64,000 nucleotides of DNA from Exiguobacterium undae DSM 14481. GTDB taxonomy: Bacteria > Bacillota > Bacilli > Exiguobacteriales > Exiguobacteriaceae. Position 1 is the stretch's first letter; each line of letters starts with the position of its first letter. The stretch lies in contig NZ_KK211187.1 of the NCBI RefSeq assembly GCF_000620805.1, positions 343,957 to 407,956 on the forward strand, given 5' to 3'. Position numbers and translations under genes: made by a program. The notes beneath the pieces are model-generated. The model searched no databases. It had not been told where the DNA came from and was given only the letters and a program-made list of their open reading frames with translations. Positions 1 to 7,435 of the stretch are shown piece by piece.

Positions 1-1
1 T

Positions 2-78
<77 letters not shown>

Positions 79-103
79 ATTTTAAACTTAACTTCAACTT
101 TAC

Positions 104-135
104 TACGAAACGTTCAGCGTTTCGTATTTTTTTTT
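104..135 (+). terminator. Rho-independent terminator after tRNA-fMet
   Basis: An 8-9 bp stem ACGAAACG / CGTTTCGT with a 5-nt loop is followed by nine T residues. It separates the tRNA gene from the tsaE operon. Confidence 0.85.
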
Positions 136-185
136 GCCTTTTTTGTTCGGTACAATGGAGTAAGAGAAAAGGAGGAGGGACACAG

Positions 186-632
186 ATGATGAAACTTGAA
201 ATGACGAACCTCGAACAGACGACGGCGCTTGCCGTTGAACTGGGGCACCGTGCCTTCAAAGGGATGGTCGTGACGCTCGACGGGGACTTGGGGGCAGGAA
301 AGACAACCTTCACCCAAGGATTCGCCAAGGGGTTGGGTGTGACCCGAAACGTCAACAGTCCGACGTTTACGATCATGAAGGTCTATACTGGACGATTGCC
401 GCTTTACCATATGGATGTCTACCGTCTCGAAGGCGGAGATGACATCGGTCTTGAAGAATATTTGAATGGAGATGGTGTCGCTGTCGTCGAATGGTCGGAA
501 TTGATTGCTGATGTCCTTCCACCGGAACGCCTTGCGATCACGATTGAACGGACAGGCGATGACTCACGTCGTTTTTTGCTTGAACCAATCGGTGAACAGT
601 ACATCAAGATATGTGAGGGGTTATATCCATGA
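186..632 (+). CDS. tsaE: tRNA t6A biosynthesis ATPase TsaE (YdiB/YjeE)
   Basis: TsaE is the small ATPase that drives turnover of the TsaB-TsaD complex making N6-threonylcarbamoyladenosine at position 37 of ANN-decoding tRNAs. The 148-residue protein has the family's Walker A region GDLGAGKTTFTQG near residue 32 and the conserved SPTFT segment after it. The start follows a strong GGAGGAGGG site. The stop overlaps the next start as ATGA, so tsaE and tsaB are translationally coupled. It is the first gene of tsaE-tsaB-rimI-tsaD, the same order as ydiB-ydiC-ydiD-ydiE in B. subtilis. Confidence 0.97.
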   Translation: MMKLEMTNLEQTTALAVELGHRAFKGMVVTLDGDLGAGKTTFTQGFAKGLGVTRNVNSPTFTIMKVYTGRLPLYHMDVYRLEGGDDIGLEEYLNGDGVAVVEWSELIADVLPPERLAITIERTGDDSRRFLLEPIGEQYIKICEGLYP

Positions 633-1282
633 AAATCGTAGCGATTGATACATCGACGAAACAACTGTCTGTTGCGTTATCGGACGGGAAACAGATCTTG
701 GCAGAAGCCTCTTATGTGACCTCGTTGAACCATGCAACAAAATTAATGCCTTTGCTTGAGCGCATGATGCAGGAAGTCCGCTGGTCGCCGCGCGATTTGA
801 CCCGTGTCGTCATTGCGGATGGACCCGGTTCGTATACCGGTCTCCGGATTGGAGCAACAACGGCCAAGACGTTAGCCTATACACTCGGAATCGAACTGGT
901 TCCTGTGTCGACGCTTGAACTGATGGCAGCATCCGCCGGCTCGACCGGTCGGATCGTAGCGATTCAAGACGCCCGCCGCGGAACAGGATTCGTTGGTCTG
1001 TACGAAAACGGTCAATTGGTCGGAGAAGAGCAACATACATTGGTCGCAGATTTCGTCAAAAACTTGCCGACGGATACGAAAGTGACGGGGGATACGGACA
1101 AGTTCGGATCGGAACTGGAACCGTTCGCCATCGTTGATCCGGCATTCCGCGCTCCACGTGCCGGTGTTCTGGCATTGCTTGGCGCAACACGGCAATCTGT
1201 CGAGACTCATGCCTTTGAGCCGCGTTACCTTCGTCTCGCGGAAGCGGAAGCCAAATGGATTGAGGCACAACGTCATGAGTGA
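629..1282 (+). CDS. tsaB: tRNA t6A biosynthesis protein TsaB (YeaZ)
   Basis: TsaB is the ASKHA-fold partner that heterodimerises with TsaD in t6A synthesis and has no catalytic site of its own. The 217-residue protein starts with the family signature KIVAIDTSTKQLSVAL and carries the GPGSYTGLRIG motif near residue 65. The C-terminal part is variable, as usual. It overlaps tsaE by 4 bp and rimI by 8 bp (ATGAGTGA), a compact operon with coupled translation. Confidence 0.97.
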   Translation: MKIVAIDTSTKQLSVALSDGKQILAEASYVTSLNHATKLMPLLERMMQEVRWSPRDLTRVVIADGPGSYTGLRIGATTAKTLAYTLGIELVPVSTLELMAASAGSTGRIVAIQDARRGTGFVGLYENGQLVGEEQHTLVADFVKNLPTDTKVTGDTDKFGSELEPFAIVDPAFRAPRAGVLALLGATRQSVETHAFEPRYLRLAEAEAKWIEAQRHE

Positions 1283-1733
1283 CGTCTTGATTCGAAAAAT
1301 GACGGTCGCTGACGCACCCGGCGTTCATGCCGTGGAACGGGAGTCCTTTGCGACGCCGTGGACACTGGAAGCATTTGTAGCGGAGATGACGCAAAATCCG
1401 AATGCCTATTATTTGGTCGCAGAAGCAGAAGAAATCATCGGATTTGCCGGACTGTGGCATATTGCGGATGAGGGCCATATCACGAACGTTGCCGTCAAAC
1501 GGGCAACACGTGGCATGGGAATCGGAGAAGCTCTGCTCGTTGCGTTGATCGCGGAAGCCAAACAGCTTGGGTTACGGGCGATGACACTCGAAGTGCGTGT
1601 CTCGAATACACCGGCGCGGACCTTGTACGAAAAACTTGGTTTTTTATACGCCGGGACACGGAAACGTTATTATCAGGACAATAATGAAGATGCAGCCATC
1701 TATTGGTTGGAACTAGAAGGAGACAAGCTATGA
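1275..1733 (+). CDS. rimI: Ribosomal protein S18-alanine N-acetyltransferase RimI
   Basis: A GNAT-family acetyltransferase of 152 residues, predicted to acetylate the N-terminal alanine of ribosomal protein S18. The acetyl-CoA loop is visible as [13 protein letters not shown] (Q/RxxGxG/A) near residue 75, with the typical N-T-P-A-R-x-L-Y-E-K-L-G-F segment after it. A longer reading frame begins at 1134 inside tsaB, but the internal ATG at 1275 gives the family's normal length and N-terminus. It overlaps tsaB by 8 bp and tsaD by 4 bp. Its place between tsaB and tsaD is typical of Firmicutes. Confidence 0.95.
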   Translation: MSDVLIRKMTVADAPGVHAVERESFATPWTLEAFVAEMTQNPNAYYLVAEAEEIIGFAGLWHIADEGHITNVAVKRATRGMGIGEALLVALIAEAKQLGLRAMTLEVRVSNTPARTLYEKLGFLYAGTRKRYYQDNNEDAAIYWLELEGDKL

Positions 1734-2737
1734 CACAACCGTTGATATTAGCAATTGAATCCAGTTGTGATGAGACAGCCGCTGCTGTCGTGCGCGGGGG
1801 GACGGATGTACTTTCGAATGTCGTCTCGTCTCAAATCGAGAGTCATAAACGTTTTGGCGGGGTCGTGCCGGAAGTTGCTTCCCGTCATCATGTGGAACGG
1901 ATCACATATGTCATTGATGATGCCTTGACGGAAGCCGGCGTCACGATTGATGAGATCGATGCGATTGCCGTCACGGAAGGACCCGGTCTTGTCGGTGCCC
2001 TCCTCGTCGGTGTCAGCGCGGCCAAGGCATTGGCCTTTGCTCACAGTAAACCATTGATTGGTGTTCACCACATCGCGGGTCATATTTATGCCAATCGTCT
2101 TGTGCAAGAACTTCAGTTCCCGCTCGTCTGTTTGATTGCTTCAGGAGGACATACGGAATTGATTTATATGCCGGAAGACGGCGTCTACGAAGTAATCGGG
2201 GAAACCCGTGATGATGCAGCCGGAGAAGCGTATGACAAAGTGGCGCGGACCTTGAAGCTCCCTTATCCAGGTGGTCCCCGGATCGATCAACTGGCGCAAA
2301 CAGGACAGGATACGTTCCATTTCCCACGGATTTGGCTCGAGAAAGAGTCATATGACTTTAGTTTCAGCGGCTTAAAATCCTCTGTCATCAATGCCGTCCA
2401 CAATGCGGAACAACGGGGGGAAGTCATCATCCCGGAAGACTTGGCAGCCAGTTTTCAAGCGAGCGTCGTCGAAGTCCTCGTCACAAAAGCGATTCGGGCC
2501 GTCAAGGAAAAGGGCGGGACACAGCTGCTCGTTGCCGGTGGTGTTGCCGCGAACCAAGGGTTACGGAAAGGGTTGACCGAAGCCTGTCAACGTGAAGGGA
2601 TCGAGCTCGTCATCCCGCCGATGCACTTATGCGGTGACAATGCCGCGATGATCGGAGCAGCAGCCATTCATCCATATCGGGCCGGCCGCCAATCGACACT
2701 TGCCATGAATGCCGAACCTGGGCTAGATTTAAAGTAA
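1730..2737 (+). CDS. tsaD: tRNA N6-adenosine threonylcarbamoyltransferase TsaD (Gcp)
   Basis: The catalytic subunit of t6A synthesis; it transfers the threonylcarbamoyl group from its AMP adduct to A37. The 335-residue protein shows the family landmarks: an N-terminal [11 protein letters not shown], the metal-binding HHIAGH motif near residue 110, the GGHTEL loop and the [10 protein letters not shown] segment. The ATG at 1730 overlaps the rimI stop (ATGA) and is preceded by AAGGAGA, so it is preferred over an upstream TTG at 1703. This is the last gene of the t6A operon. Confidence 0.97.
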   Translation: MTQPLILAIESSCDETAAAVVRGGTDVLSNVVSSQIESHKRFGGVVPEVASRHHVERITYVIDDALTEAGVTIDEIDAIAVTEGPGLVGALLVGVSAAKALAFAHSKPLIGVHHIAGHIYANRLVQELQFPLVCLIASGGHTELIYMPEDGVYEVIGETRDDAAGEAYDKVARTLKLPYPGGPRIDQLAQTGQDTFHFPRIWLEKESYDFSFSGLKSSVINAVHNAEQRGEVIIPEDLAASFQASVVEVLVTKAIRAVKEKGGTQLLVAGGVAANQGLRKGLTEACQREGIELVIPPMHLCGDNAAMIGAAAIHPYRAGRQSTLAMNAEPGLDLK

Positions 2738-2768
2738 GGAATTCGAGAGACATGGGGGAAATAAGGGA

Positions 2769-3338
2769 ATGAAAAAAGTCATCATCGCGTTATTAGGTGT
2801 ACTCGTCATTGTCGCAATCGGTTTACAGATTCGGGAAATCGTCGATGCGTATCAAATCGCCTATAAAGAAGAGCTCGTACCAGATAAAAAAGCAGTTGAA
2901 GCGAATACGAAACAGCAGCCCCTGTACGAAATCGGTCGTGCGGAAGGTGAACAGACACGGATCGAGAAGCTGTATGCGTTTGATCAGACCGTCAACGGTG
3001 AACTAAAGAACGTGGTATTGGTCGACCGGAAATACGGTTTGACGAATAAAGCGAGTGATGACTTCTTTACGATCGCGCCAGGTAAGCCGGCGACGGATCA
3101 GGAAAAGAAATCCTTCCAACCGATGATCGACCGACTGGATGCCGAACAAATCCAAGCGGAGGTCATCTCGAAGCACCAGGTCGTGGCCAGTGAAAACAAT
3201 AAAAAACGGACGTTGACGCTCTACAAAGTCTTTTATAAAGATACGGATCAAAAAGAATACCTGTTTTTCATCGAGAAAGACGGTGGCTTGAAGCTTGATC
3301 TCTTTAAAAGAGGATTCTCGCGTCTGGCGAACTATTAA
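2769..3338 (+). CDS. Hypothetical membrane-anchored protein
   Basis: I do not recognise this 189-residue protein. It has one N-terminal hydrophobic helix (about residues 3-20, after MKK) with no clear cleavage site, so it probably stays anchored with a soluble, charged extracytoplasmic domain rich in K, D and E. It begins 31 bp after tsaD on the same strand behind a GGGGGAAATAAGGG site and ends just before a strong terminator. It may therefore be co-transcribed with the t6A genes. No cysteines or catalytic motifs stand out. Confidence 0.7.
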   Translation: MKKVIIALLGVLVIVAIGLQIREIVDAYQIAYKEELVPDKKAVEANTKQQPLYEIGRAEGEQTRIEKLYAFDQTVNGELKNVVLVDRKYGLTNKASDDFFTIAPGKPATDQEKKSFQPMIDRLDAEQIQAEVISKHQVVASENNKKRTLTLYKVFYKDTDQKEYLFFIEKDGGLKLDLFKRGFSRLANY

Positions 3339-3341
3339 AAT

Positions 3342-3388
3342 AAGCGATGCTCTCCCAATATTCGTGGGGGAACATCGCTTGTTTTTAT
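3342..3388. terminator. Bidirectional terminator
   Basis: The stem AAGCGATG(C) / CATCGCTT with an inner CCC/GGG segment is followed by a T-rich tract on the plus strand. It sits between two convergent genes and overlaps the last bases of the dehalogenase gene. Confidence 0.8.
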
Positions 3389-4050
3389 TTCCACTCCAGC
3401 AGACCGTTCAAATCATCGTAAATGCTGTCCGGATCGAGATTCAACTCTTCGACCGGCAGACCTGCCCGATTGATCCATGCTGTCCGAAAACCAAAACTTT
3501 TGGCACCGGTGATGTCCCAACCGTTCGACGACATGAACAGGACTTCTTCCCGCTTCAGCCCCAGTGTGTTGAGGGCATGCATGTAGGATGCCGGAGTCGG
3601 TTTATATTGTTTGATGTCATCAACGCTGATGATATGGTCGAACCATTCGGCCAGTCCGGACTGTTCCATCAACGGATCGAGCATATCGTGTGATCCGTTT
3701 GAGAAGACCGCCAGTTGTTTATCCCCCATCTGCCGGAGGACGGCATCGACTTCCGGGTAATGCTCGAGTTGCAAATAGACCTCCATCAAGTCAGCAATAT
3801 GTTCTTCCGTGACATGCAGTTTGAGTTGTAGCAAGGCATACCGGAGCGCATCACGCGTTACTTGACTGAACGGAACGTATTGACCGTTCAACTGACGTAA
3901 AAACGAGTACTCGAGCTGCTTTTGGCGCCAGGCTTGGCTGATCGCTTCTCCATGTTCCGGATACAATTCTTCTGCTTTTACTTTGACGGAGTGGACATCA
4001 AATAAGGTCCCGTACACGTCAAAGACTAGGGCTTTAATCGGTTGTGTCAT
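3385..4050 (-). CDS. Haloacid dehalogenase type II, HAD superfamily
   Basis: A HAD-superfamily hydrolase of about 221 residues. Motif I is FDVYGTLFD near the N-terminus, with the nucleophilic Asp. It is followed by SNGSHDML (motif II, Ser/Asn), the Lys in QYKPTPASY (motif III) and MSSNGWD, which stands where (S)-2-haloacid dehalogenases have SSNxWD. The pattern fits haloacid dehalogenase type II, although many such proteins act on other small substrates. The start at 4050 has AAAGGTG at good spacing; a GTG three codons upstream has no room for a ribosome binding site. It is a single gene, convergent with 2769-3338. Confidence 0.85.
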   Translation of the reverse strand: MTQPIKALVFDVYGTLFDVHSVKVKAEELYPEHGEAISQAWRQKQLEYSFLRQLNGQYVPFSQVTRDALRYALLQLKLHVTEEHIADLMEVYLQLEHYPEVDAVLRQMGDKQLAVFSNGSHDMLDPLMEQSGLAEWFDHIISVDDIKQYKPTPASYMHALNTLGLKREEVLFMSSNGWDITGAKSFGFRTAWINRAGLPVEELNLDPDSIYDDLNGLLEWK

Positions 4051-4090
4051 TCTGATCACCTTTCTGCTTTCCAGATTATTCTCTTTTAGC

Positions 4091-4170
4091 TAGTTCCCAT
4101 AAAGCGTTACAGCTGAAACACCCATTTCAAGTGTAACCGGAGGCGTGACGCAAGTCGGATTCGGGAACTG
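4091..4170 (+). ncRNA. Candidate structured 5' leader (three-way junction) before TVP38 gene
   Basis: The 140-bp leader folds by eye into a closing stem AGTTCCC (4092-4098) with GGGAACT (4163-4169). Inside it are two hairpins. The first is GTTACA/TGTAAC continued by TGAAA/TTTCA. The second is CCG/CGG containing GAC-GCAA-GTC, a GNRA tetraloop. This is riboswitch-like, but I recognise no known class, and no terminator is visible between it and the gene. It could also be a protein-binding leader or chance pairing. Confidence 0.4.
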
Positions 4171-4201
4171 ATAGATAAGACCAGGGTCTACAGGAAAGGA
4201 A

Positions 4202-4867
4202 ATGAGACATTTTATGACACGCCAACAAAAAATTATGCGAATTCTTCTGCTGGTCCTGATCATCAGCGGACTGATCTGGTTCAGCCGTGCCTATCTCGAT
4301 ATTAACCCGACAGATATCAAGGAGTGGATTTTATCGTTCGGAATGTGGGCGCCGATTCTCTATATTCTCCTCTATACGATCCGCCCGTTGATTTTCTTTC
4401 CGGCATCCGTCCTGTCGATTACCGGCGGACTGGCCTTTGGTGCCTGGATGGGAACAATCTATACAGTGATCGGAGCGACGCTCGGGGCGGTCGTTGCCTT
4501 TTTAGTCGCACGAAAGCTTGGAAGCGGACTGATCAAGGAGAAGGCGAATGCCGGAAAAGTGGAGCAGATTCAGCAGCAACTCGAAAAAAATGGATTTATC
4601 TATGTGTTGATTTTCCGTTTGCTTCCGATTTTCAACTTCGATTTGATCAGCTATGCAGCCGGACTGTCGAAAGTCCGTTTGCTGTCCTTTTTCCTAGCGA
4701 CGTTGATCGGAATCATCCCCGGGACATTTGCCTATAATTTTTTGGGCAGCAGCATCGTCTCGAAGGATCCGCAAATCATCATCGGTGCGATTGTCGTCTT
4801 TCTTGTCTTGACGATTGTTCCTTGGTATCTCCAAAAACGCTGGAAAGCAAAAAAGAACCTCGGCTGA
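4202..4867 (+). CDS. TVP38/TMEM64 family membrane protein (DedA-like, SNARE-associated domain)
   Basis: A 221-residue integral membrane protein with about five or six hydrophobic segments. The central region has the VTT/DedA fold signature: the FFPASVLSITGGLAFG stretch near residue 62, the glycine-rich GATLGAVVAFLVARKLG, and FRLLPIFNFDLISYAAGLSKV. Members are proposed lipid scramblases or half-transporters; the B. subtilis relatives are YdjX/YtxB-like. Two ATGs are possible (4202 and 4214); the first lies close behind AGGAAAGGA. A structured leader precedes the gene. The stop codon lies inside the loop of the downstream terminator. Confidence 0.88.
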   Translation: MRHFMTRQQKIMRILLLVLIISGLIWFSRAYLDINPTDIKEWILSFGMWAPILYILLYTIRPLIFFPASVLSITGGLAFGAWMGTIYTVIGATLGAVVAFLVARKLGSGLIKEKANAGKVEQIQQQLEKNGFIYVLIFRLLPIFNFDLISYAAGLSKVRLLSFFLATLIGIIPGTFAYNFLGSSIVSKDPQIIIGAIVVFLVLTIVPWYLQKRWKAKKNLG

Positions 4868-4885
4868 AGTCGAGGTTCTTTCCGG
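4852..4885. terminator. Bidirectional terminator overlapping a stop codon
   Basis: A perfect 11-bp stem AAAGAACCTCG / CGAGGTTCTTT with an 8-nt loop. The TGA of the TVP38 gene sits in the loop, so the last codons form the 5' arm. It also serves the convergent flavodoxin gene, with A-rich sequence at the end of its minus-strand arm. Confidence 0.85.
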
Positions 4886-5341
4886 TTAAGCGTGAAGCCG
4901 TTGTGCCCGGACGAAAAATTCATTCGCAAACGTGCGACAGGCGGCTTGTTTCTCAGGTGTATCCGGATCAAACTCAATCTTCAGCCCGGGAACGACAATC
5001 GTCGCGCCCGCGGACGTGAGCGTCTGCTCCAACGTATCGACGGCTGCACAGTATTTGGGATAATCGAGGTCACCGGAGCCAAAGGCGGCAGCAGGTAAGC
5101 CGTTTAACGCACTTTCCCCCAACTCGTCGACGAAGTCTTCTGCTTCATACGGTAAATCGCCGTCCCCCCACGTGTAGGAGCCGAGTAAAACGGCATCATA
5201 CTTGGAAAAGTCGGACGGGTATAACTGATCGAGCTCTTGTATGTGAACCGTACAGCCCTTGCGCTCGAGTTCCGACTGCAAGATCTGCACGATGTCTTCC
5301 GTGTTGCCGGACATGCTGACAAAACCAATCATGATGTTCAT
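4886..5341 (-). CDS. Flavodoxin
   Basis: A short-chain flavodoxin of 151 residues that carries one FMN and replaces ferredoxin as a low-potential electron carrier. The FMN phosphate loop is SMSGNTEDI near residue 9, and the second flavin loop contains GSYTWGDGDLPYEAEDF, the usual W/Y flavin-sandwich region. The ATG at 5341 is chosen because AAAGG then lies 9 bases upstream; the ATG at 5350 would abut that site. A Fur-type box lies about 43 bp upstream, so the gene is predicted to be induced by iron starvation. A likely partner is the Fur-boxed reductase at 21990-23048. Confidence 0.93.
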   Translation of the reverse strand: MNIMIGFVSMSGNTEDIVQILQSELERKGCTVHIQELDQLYPSDFSKYDAVLLGSYTWGDGDLPYEAEDFVDELGESALNGLPAAAFGSGDLDYPKYCAAVDTLEQTLTSAGATIVVPGLKIEFDPDTPEKQAACRTFANEFFVRAQRLHA

Positions 5342-5383
5342 CTGAATCATCCTTTCTCCATAAGTGAACCTCTTCAGTTTAAT

Positions 5384-5398
5384 TGATAATCGTTCTCA
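5384..5398 (-). promoter_or_regulatory. Fur box of the flavodoxin gene
   Basis: TGATAATCGTTCTCA matches the 7-1-7 Fur box TGATAAT-N-ATTATCA with two mismatches, within a longer dyad ATTGATAAT/GTTCTCAAT. It lies in the promoter region of the flavodoxin gene. Confidence 0.8.
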
Positions 5399-5415
5399 AT
5401 GCAAAAAAAGAAATA

Positions 5416-5453
5416 AAAAAAGGCTCTCCACACGATTGGGAGAGTCTTTTTTG
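5416..5453 (-). terminator. Terminator of the HxlR gene
   Basis: The stem GGCTCTCC / GGGAGAGTC flanked by A and T runs gives U-rich tails in both directions. It ends the minus-strand regulator gene just upstream of the flavodoxin promoter region. Confidence 0.8.
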
Positions 5454-5455
5454 TG

Positions 5456-5776
5456 TCAGTCTTGGAGCTCGGCCCATTCTTCGATTGAACGAATGACAGG
5501 TTCAAGCTGACGACCTTTGTCAGTCAAACTGTATTGAATTTTAATCGGACGTTCCGGAATGACGGTCCGGATGACAATACCTTCCGCCTCAAGTTCCTTC
5601 ATGCGCTCCGTTAACATACGACCAGATAACTCCGGAATCGCATCTTGAATTTCGTTGAAACGACAGGTCTTCGTCATCAGATGACGTAAAATCAAGCCCG
5701 TCCACTTCTTGCCCAAAATTTCAAAGGCATGTTCGACTTTCGGACAAAGGGCAGTCGGAATCAATGTCTCTTCCAT
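5456..5776 (-). CDS. HxlR-family transcriptional regulator, YodB/CatR-like thiol switch
   Basis: A winged-helix repressor of 106 residues. The N-terminal segment ALCPKVEHAFEILGKKWTGLI matches the YodB/CatR/QsrR branch, in which the conserved N-terminal Cys (here Cys11) reacts with quinones, diamide or electrophiles and releases DNA. YodB's C-terminal cysteines are absent, so a one-Cys mechanism like CatR is more likely. The recognition helix region is FNEIQDAIPELSGRMLTERMKELE. The start at 5776 has AAAGGA 9-10 bases upstream. The gene is divergent from doxX, and four TAC-N5-GTA dyads lie between them. Predicted role: repressor of itself and of the doxX-flavin reductase pair. Confidence 0.9.
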   Translation of the reverse strand: MEETLIPTALCPKVEHAFEILGKKWTGLILRHLMTKTCRFNEIQDAIPELSGRMLTERMKELEAEGIVIRTVIPERPIKIQYSLTDKGRQLEPVIRSIEEWAELQD

Positions 5777-5792
5777 CAGCACTCATCCTTTC

Positions 5793-5807
5793 TATACTTG
5801 TAGTATA
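5793..5807. promoter_or_regulatory. Candidate HxlR operator 1 (TATAC-N5-GTATA)
   Basis: A perfect dyad TATAC-TTGTA-GTATA lies 17 bp upstream of the hxlR start codon and suggests autoregulation. It shares the TAC-N5-GTA core and spacer length with three further dyads in the same intergenic region. Confidence 0.6.
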
Positions 5808-5836
5808 CCCGCTTCCACTAAAAAAATCGAATCATT

Positions 5837-5849
5837 TTACTTAATGTAA
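5837..5849. promoter_or_regulatory. Candidate HxlR operator 2 (TTAC-N5-GTAA)
   Basis: Dyad TTAC-TTAAT-GTAA. Its centre is about 43 bp from operator 1 and 37 bp from operator 3. Confidence 0.6.
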
Positions 5850-5873
5850 CAAAAAGAACAAAAACAAATCTAT

Positions 5874-5886
5874 TTACTTTTAGTAA
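5874..5886. promoter_or_regulatory. Candidate HxlR operator 3 (TTAC-N5-GTAA)
   Basis: Dyad TTAC-TTTTA-GTAA. It extends to a perfect TTACT-N3-AGTAA palindrome, the best of the series. Confidence 0.65.
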
Positions 5887-5911
5887 GTGATGATTTATAG
5901 TCATATTTAGG

Positions 5912-5924
5912 TTACGAAAAGTAA
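5912..5924. promoter_or_regulatory. Candidate HxlR operator 4 (TTAC-N5-GTAA)
   Basis: Dyad TTAC-GAAAA-GTAA, 36 bp before the doxX start codon, where a repressor would block its promoter or early transcript. Confidence 0.6.
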
Positions 5925-5959
5925 TTAAAAAACATTAAGTAAAAGGGGTTTTAATCAAG

Positions 5960-6358
5960 ATGATGGATTTAGGATTATTTCTTATTCGATTGGTGATTGG
6001 ATTAACATTTGCCGCACACGGGACACAAAAACTGTTTGGCTGGTTCGGAGGGCATGGCATTGCAGGGACGGGTGGCTGGTTCGAGTCGATCGGGATGAAG
6101 CCGGGTAAAACACTCGCAATTACGGCAGGACTGGCGGAACTCGTCGGTGGTTTGTTGTTTGCCGGTGGTTTGTTCTTATGGTTCGCTGCCGCCCTGATCA
6201 TCGGATCGATGCTCATCGCAATCATCAAGGTCCACGGTCAAAATGGTTACTGGGTCACACAGAACGGGTACGAATACAACATGGCCCTGATCGTCATCGC
6301 CCTCGGCGTCGCATTGATTGGTGCTGGAGACTATTCGCTCGCAGCCATGCTCGGGTGA
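5960..6358 (+). CDS. DoxX family membrane protein
   Basis: A 132-residue DoxX protein with four transmembrane segments. The signature RLVIGLTFAAHGTQKLFGWFGG is at residues 10-31, followed by a GLAELVGGLLFAGG segment. DoxX relatives in B. subtilis (CatD, MhqP) are controlled by YodB, CatR or MhqR and protect against quinones and catechols. The gene starts behind AAAGGGG with a tandem ATG ATG. It lies 23 bp upstream of a flavin reductase and divergent from the YodB-like regulator, so the set looks like an electrophile-stress operon. Confidence 0.92.
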   Translation: MMDLGLFLIRLVIGLTFAAHGTQKLFGWFGGHGIAGTGGWFESIGMKPGKTLAITAGLAELVGGLLFAGGLFLWFAAALIIGSMLIAIIKVHGQNGYWVTQNGYEYNMALIVIALGVALIGAGDYSLAAMLG

Positions 6359-6381
6359 TCAGAGAAAGCGGGTAATGAACA

Positions 6382-6975
6382 ATGAAGTTTGATGCACAGT
6401 CACTCAGTCCAAAAGAAAATTATAAATTGTTGATCGGGAGCATCATCCCGCGACCGATTGCCTTCGTGACGACAAAAGGTGCGGACGGAACGATTAATGC
6501 TGCGCCGTTTTCGTTTTTCACGGTCGCCTCAAGCCATCCGCCGCAATTATTGATCGCAGTCCAAAAGACGGATCAAGGGGAAAAAGATACAGCCAAAAAT
6601 ATCTTACTCAATCAGGAGTATGTCATTCATATCGTCAGTGAAGAGATTGTCGAAGCGGTCAACGAAACGGCAGCCCCGCTCGCTTACGGTGAAAGTGAAC
6701 TGGAGCGGACGAACCTGACGTTGATCGACAGCGATCTGATTGACGTCCCGGCAGTTGCCGAAGCGAAGATTCGCTTTGAACTGAAACTGACGCAACACGT
6801 TGAGCTGGAGGCAGCTGATTTATTGATCGGCGAAGTCGTACGGTATCACGTCGCAGATGAACTCGTGGACTCGTTCCGAATTGATGCCGACGGTTTAGGC
6901 GCAATTGCCCGTCTCGCCGGAAATGATTATGCGAAGATTGGTGACATCTTCACGATTGCGCGTCCTACGAAATAA
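6382..6975 (+). CDS. Flavin reductase-like, FMN-binding split-barrel protein
   Basis: A 197-residue protein of the flavin reductase-like/flavoredoxin family. The N-terminal block NYKLLIGSIIPRPIAFVTT and the following NAAPFSFFTVASSHPP are the FMN-binding signatures of this fold. It probably supplies or uses reduced FMN with NAD(P)H. It is downstream of doxX with a short gap and shares its promoter, so the YodB-like switch should control it. A strong bidirectional terminator follows. Confidence 0.88.
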   Translation: MKFDAQSLSPKENYKLLIGSIIPRPIAFVTTKGADGTINAAPFSFFTVASSHPPQLLIAVQKTDQGEKDTAKNILLNQEYVIHIVSEEIVEAVNETAAPLAYGESELERTNLTLIDSDLIDVPAVAEAKIRFELKLTQHVELEAADLLIGEVVRYHVADELVDSFRIDADGLGAIARLAGNDYAKIGDIFTIARPTK

Positions 6976-6988
6976 GACAACGCGATAC

Positions 6989-7035
6989 AAATAGACGAGA
7001 AAAGCAGATTCGACATCCGCTTTCCTCGTCTATTT
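6989..7035. terminator. Bidirectional terminator
   Basis: A long stem AAATAGACGAG(A)AAAGC / GC(TT)TCCTCGTCTATTT closes over a GATTCGACATC loop with T-rich ends on both strands, between convergent genes. Confidence 0.85.
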
Positions 7036-7042
7036 TTGTTGC

Positions 7043-7435
7043 CTATTCCACTTTATGACGTTTGCTGTACTGGAAACCGTCCAGCAGATAAAACAACACG
7101 GCAAGGGCCCAGATCCCGACACAACTGATCAGAAACGCAACGAGCGGTGACACTGCTCCATAATACAGGATGATCATCGGATCATTGAGTTCAACGAATA
7201 ATTGCGTCGTCAGGAGCGTACAGAATAAGCCGGACAACAGACTGATGAACAGACCGCTCCATGTCTGAATGACAAGACCGATCATACAGGAGATTAAGAT
7301 AAACAACGGGTACACGGCATTTAATCCATCCGGACGGATGAAAACCGAAACGTAATCCGCATACATCGGGACAAAATAGAGTACACCGGACAATAGACCT
7401 TGAATGAGATTGATCAAGTAACTTTTCGAACGCAT
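7043..7435 (-). CDS. Hypothetical four-helix membrane protein
   Basis: A 130-residue protein of unknown function with four hydrophobic segments (about 10-30, 42-62, 63-82 and 95-118) and a basic C-terminus (YSKRHKVE). The ATG at 7435 overlaps the stop of the ABC-F gene as ATGA, so the two are one transcription unit with coupled translation. A longer frame from 7453 lies inside the ABC-F gene and is not needed. This position is held by other genes in B. subtilis. Confidence 0.75.
   Translation of the reverse strand: MRSKSYLINLIQGLLSGVLYFVPMYADYVSVFIRPDGLNAVYPLFILISCMIGLVIQTWSGLFISLLSGLFCTLLTTQLFVELNDPMIILYYGAVSPLVAFLISCVGIWALAVLFYLLDGFQYSKRHKVE

Noticed and set aside
1134-1274. Extended N-terminus of RimI within tsaB
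   Set aside because: The added 47 residues are a frame shadow of tsaB; the internal ATG at 1275 gives the normal family length and an 8-bp overlap typical of this operon.
4091-4170. Assignment of the TVP38 leader to the cyclic di-GMP-I riboswitch
   Set aside because: GACGCAAGTC resembles GGACGCAAAGCC of that class, but the rest of the conserved core (GCAAACC, tetraloop in the first hairpin) is missing.
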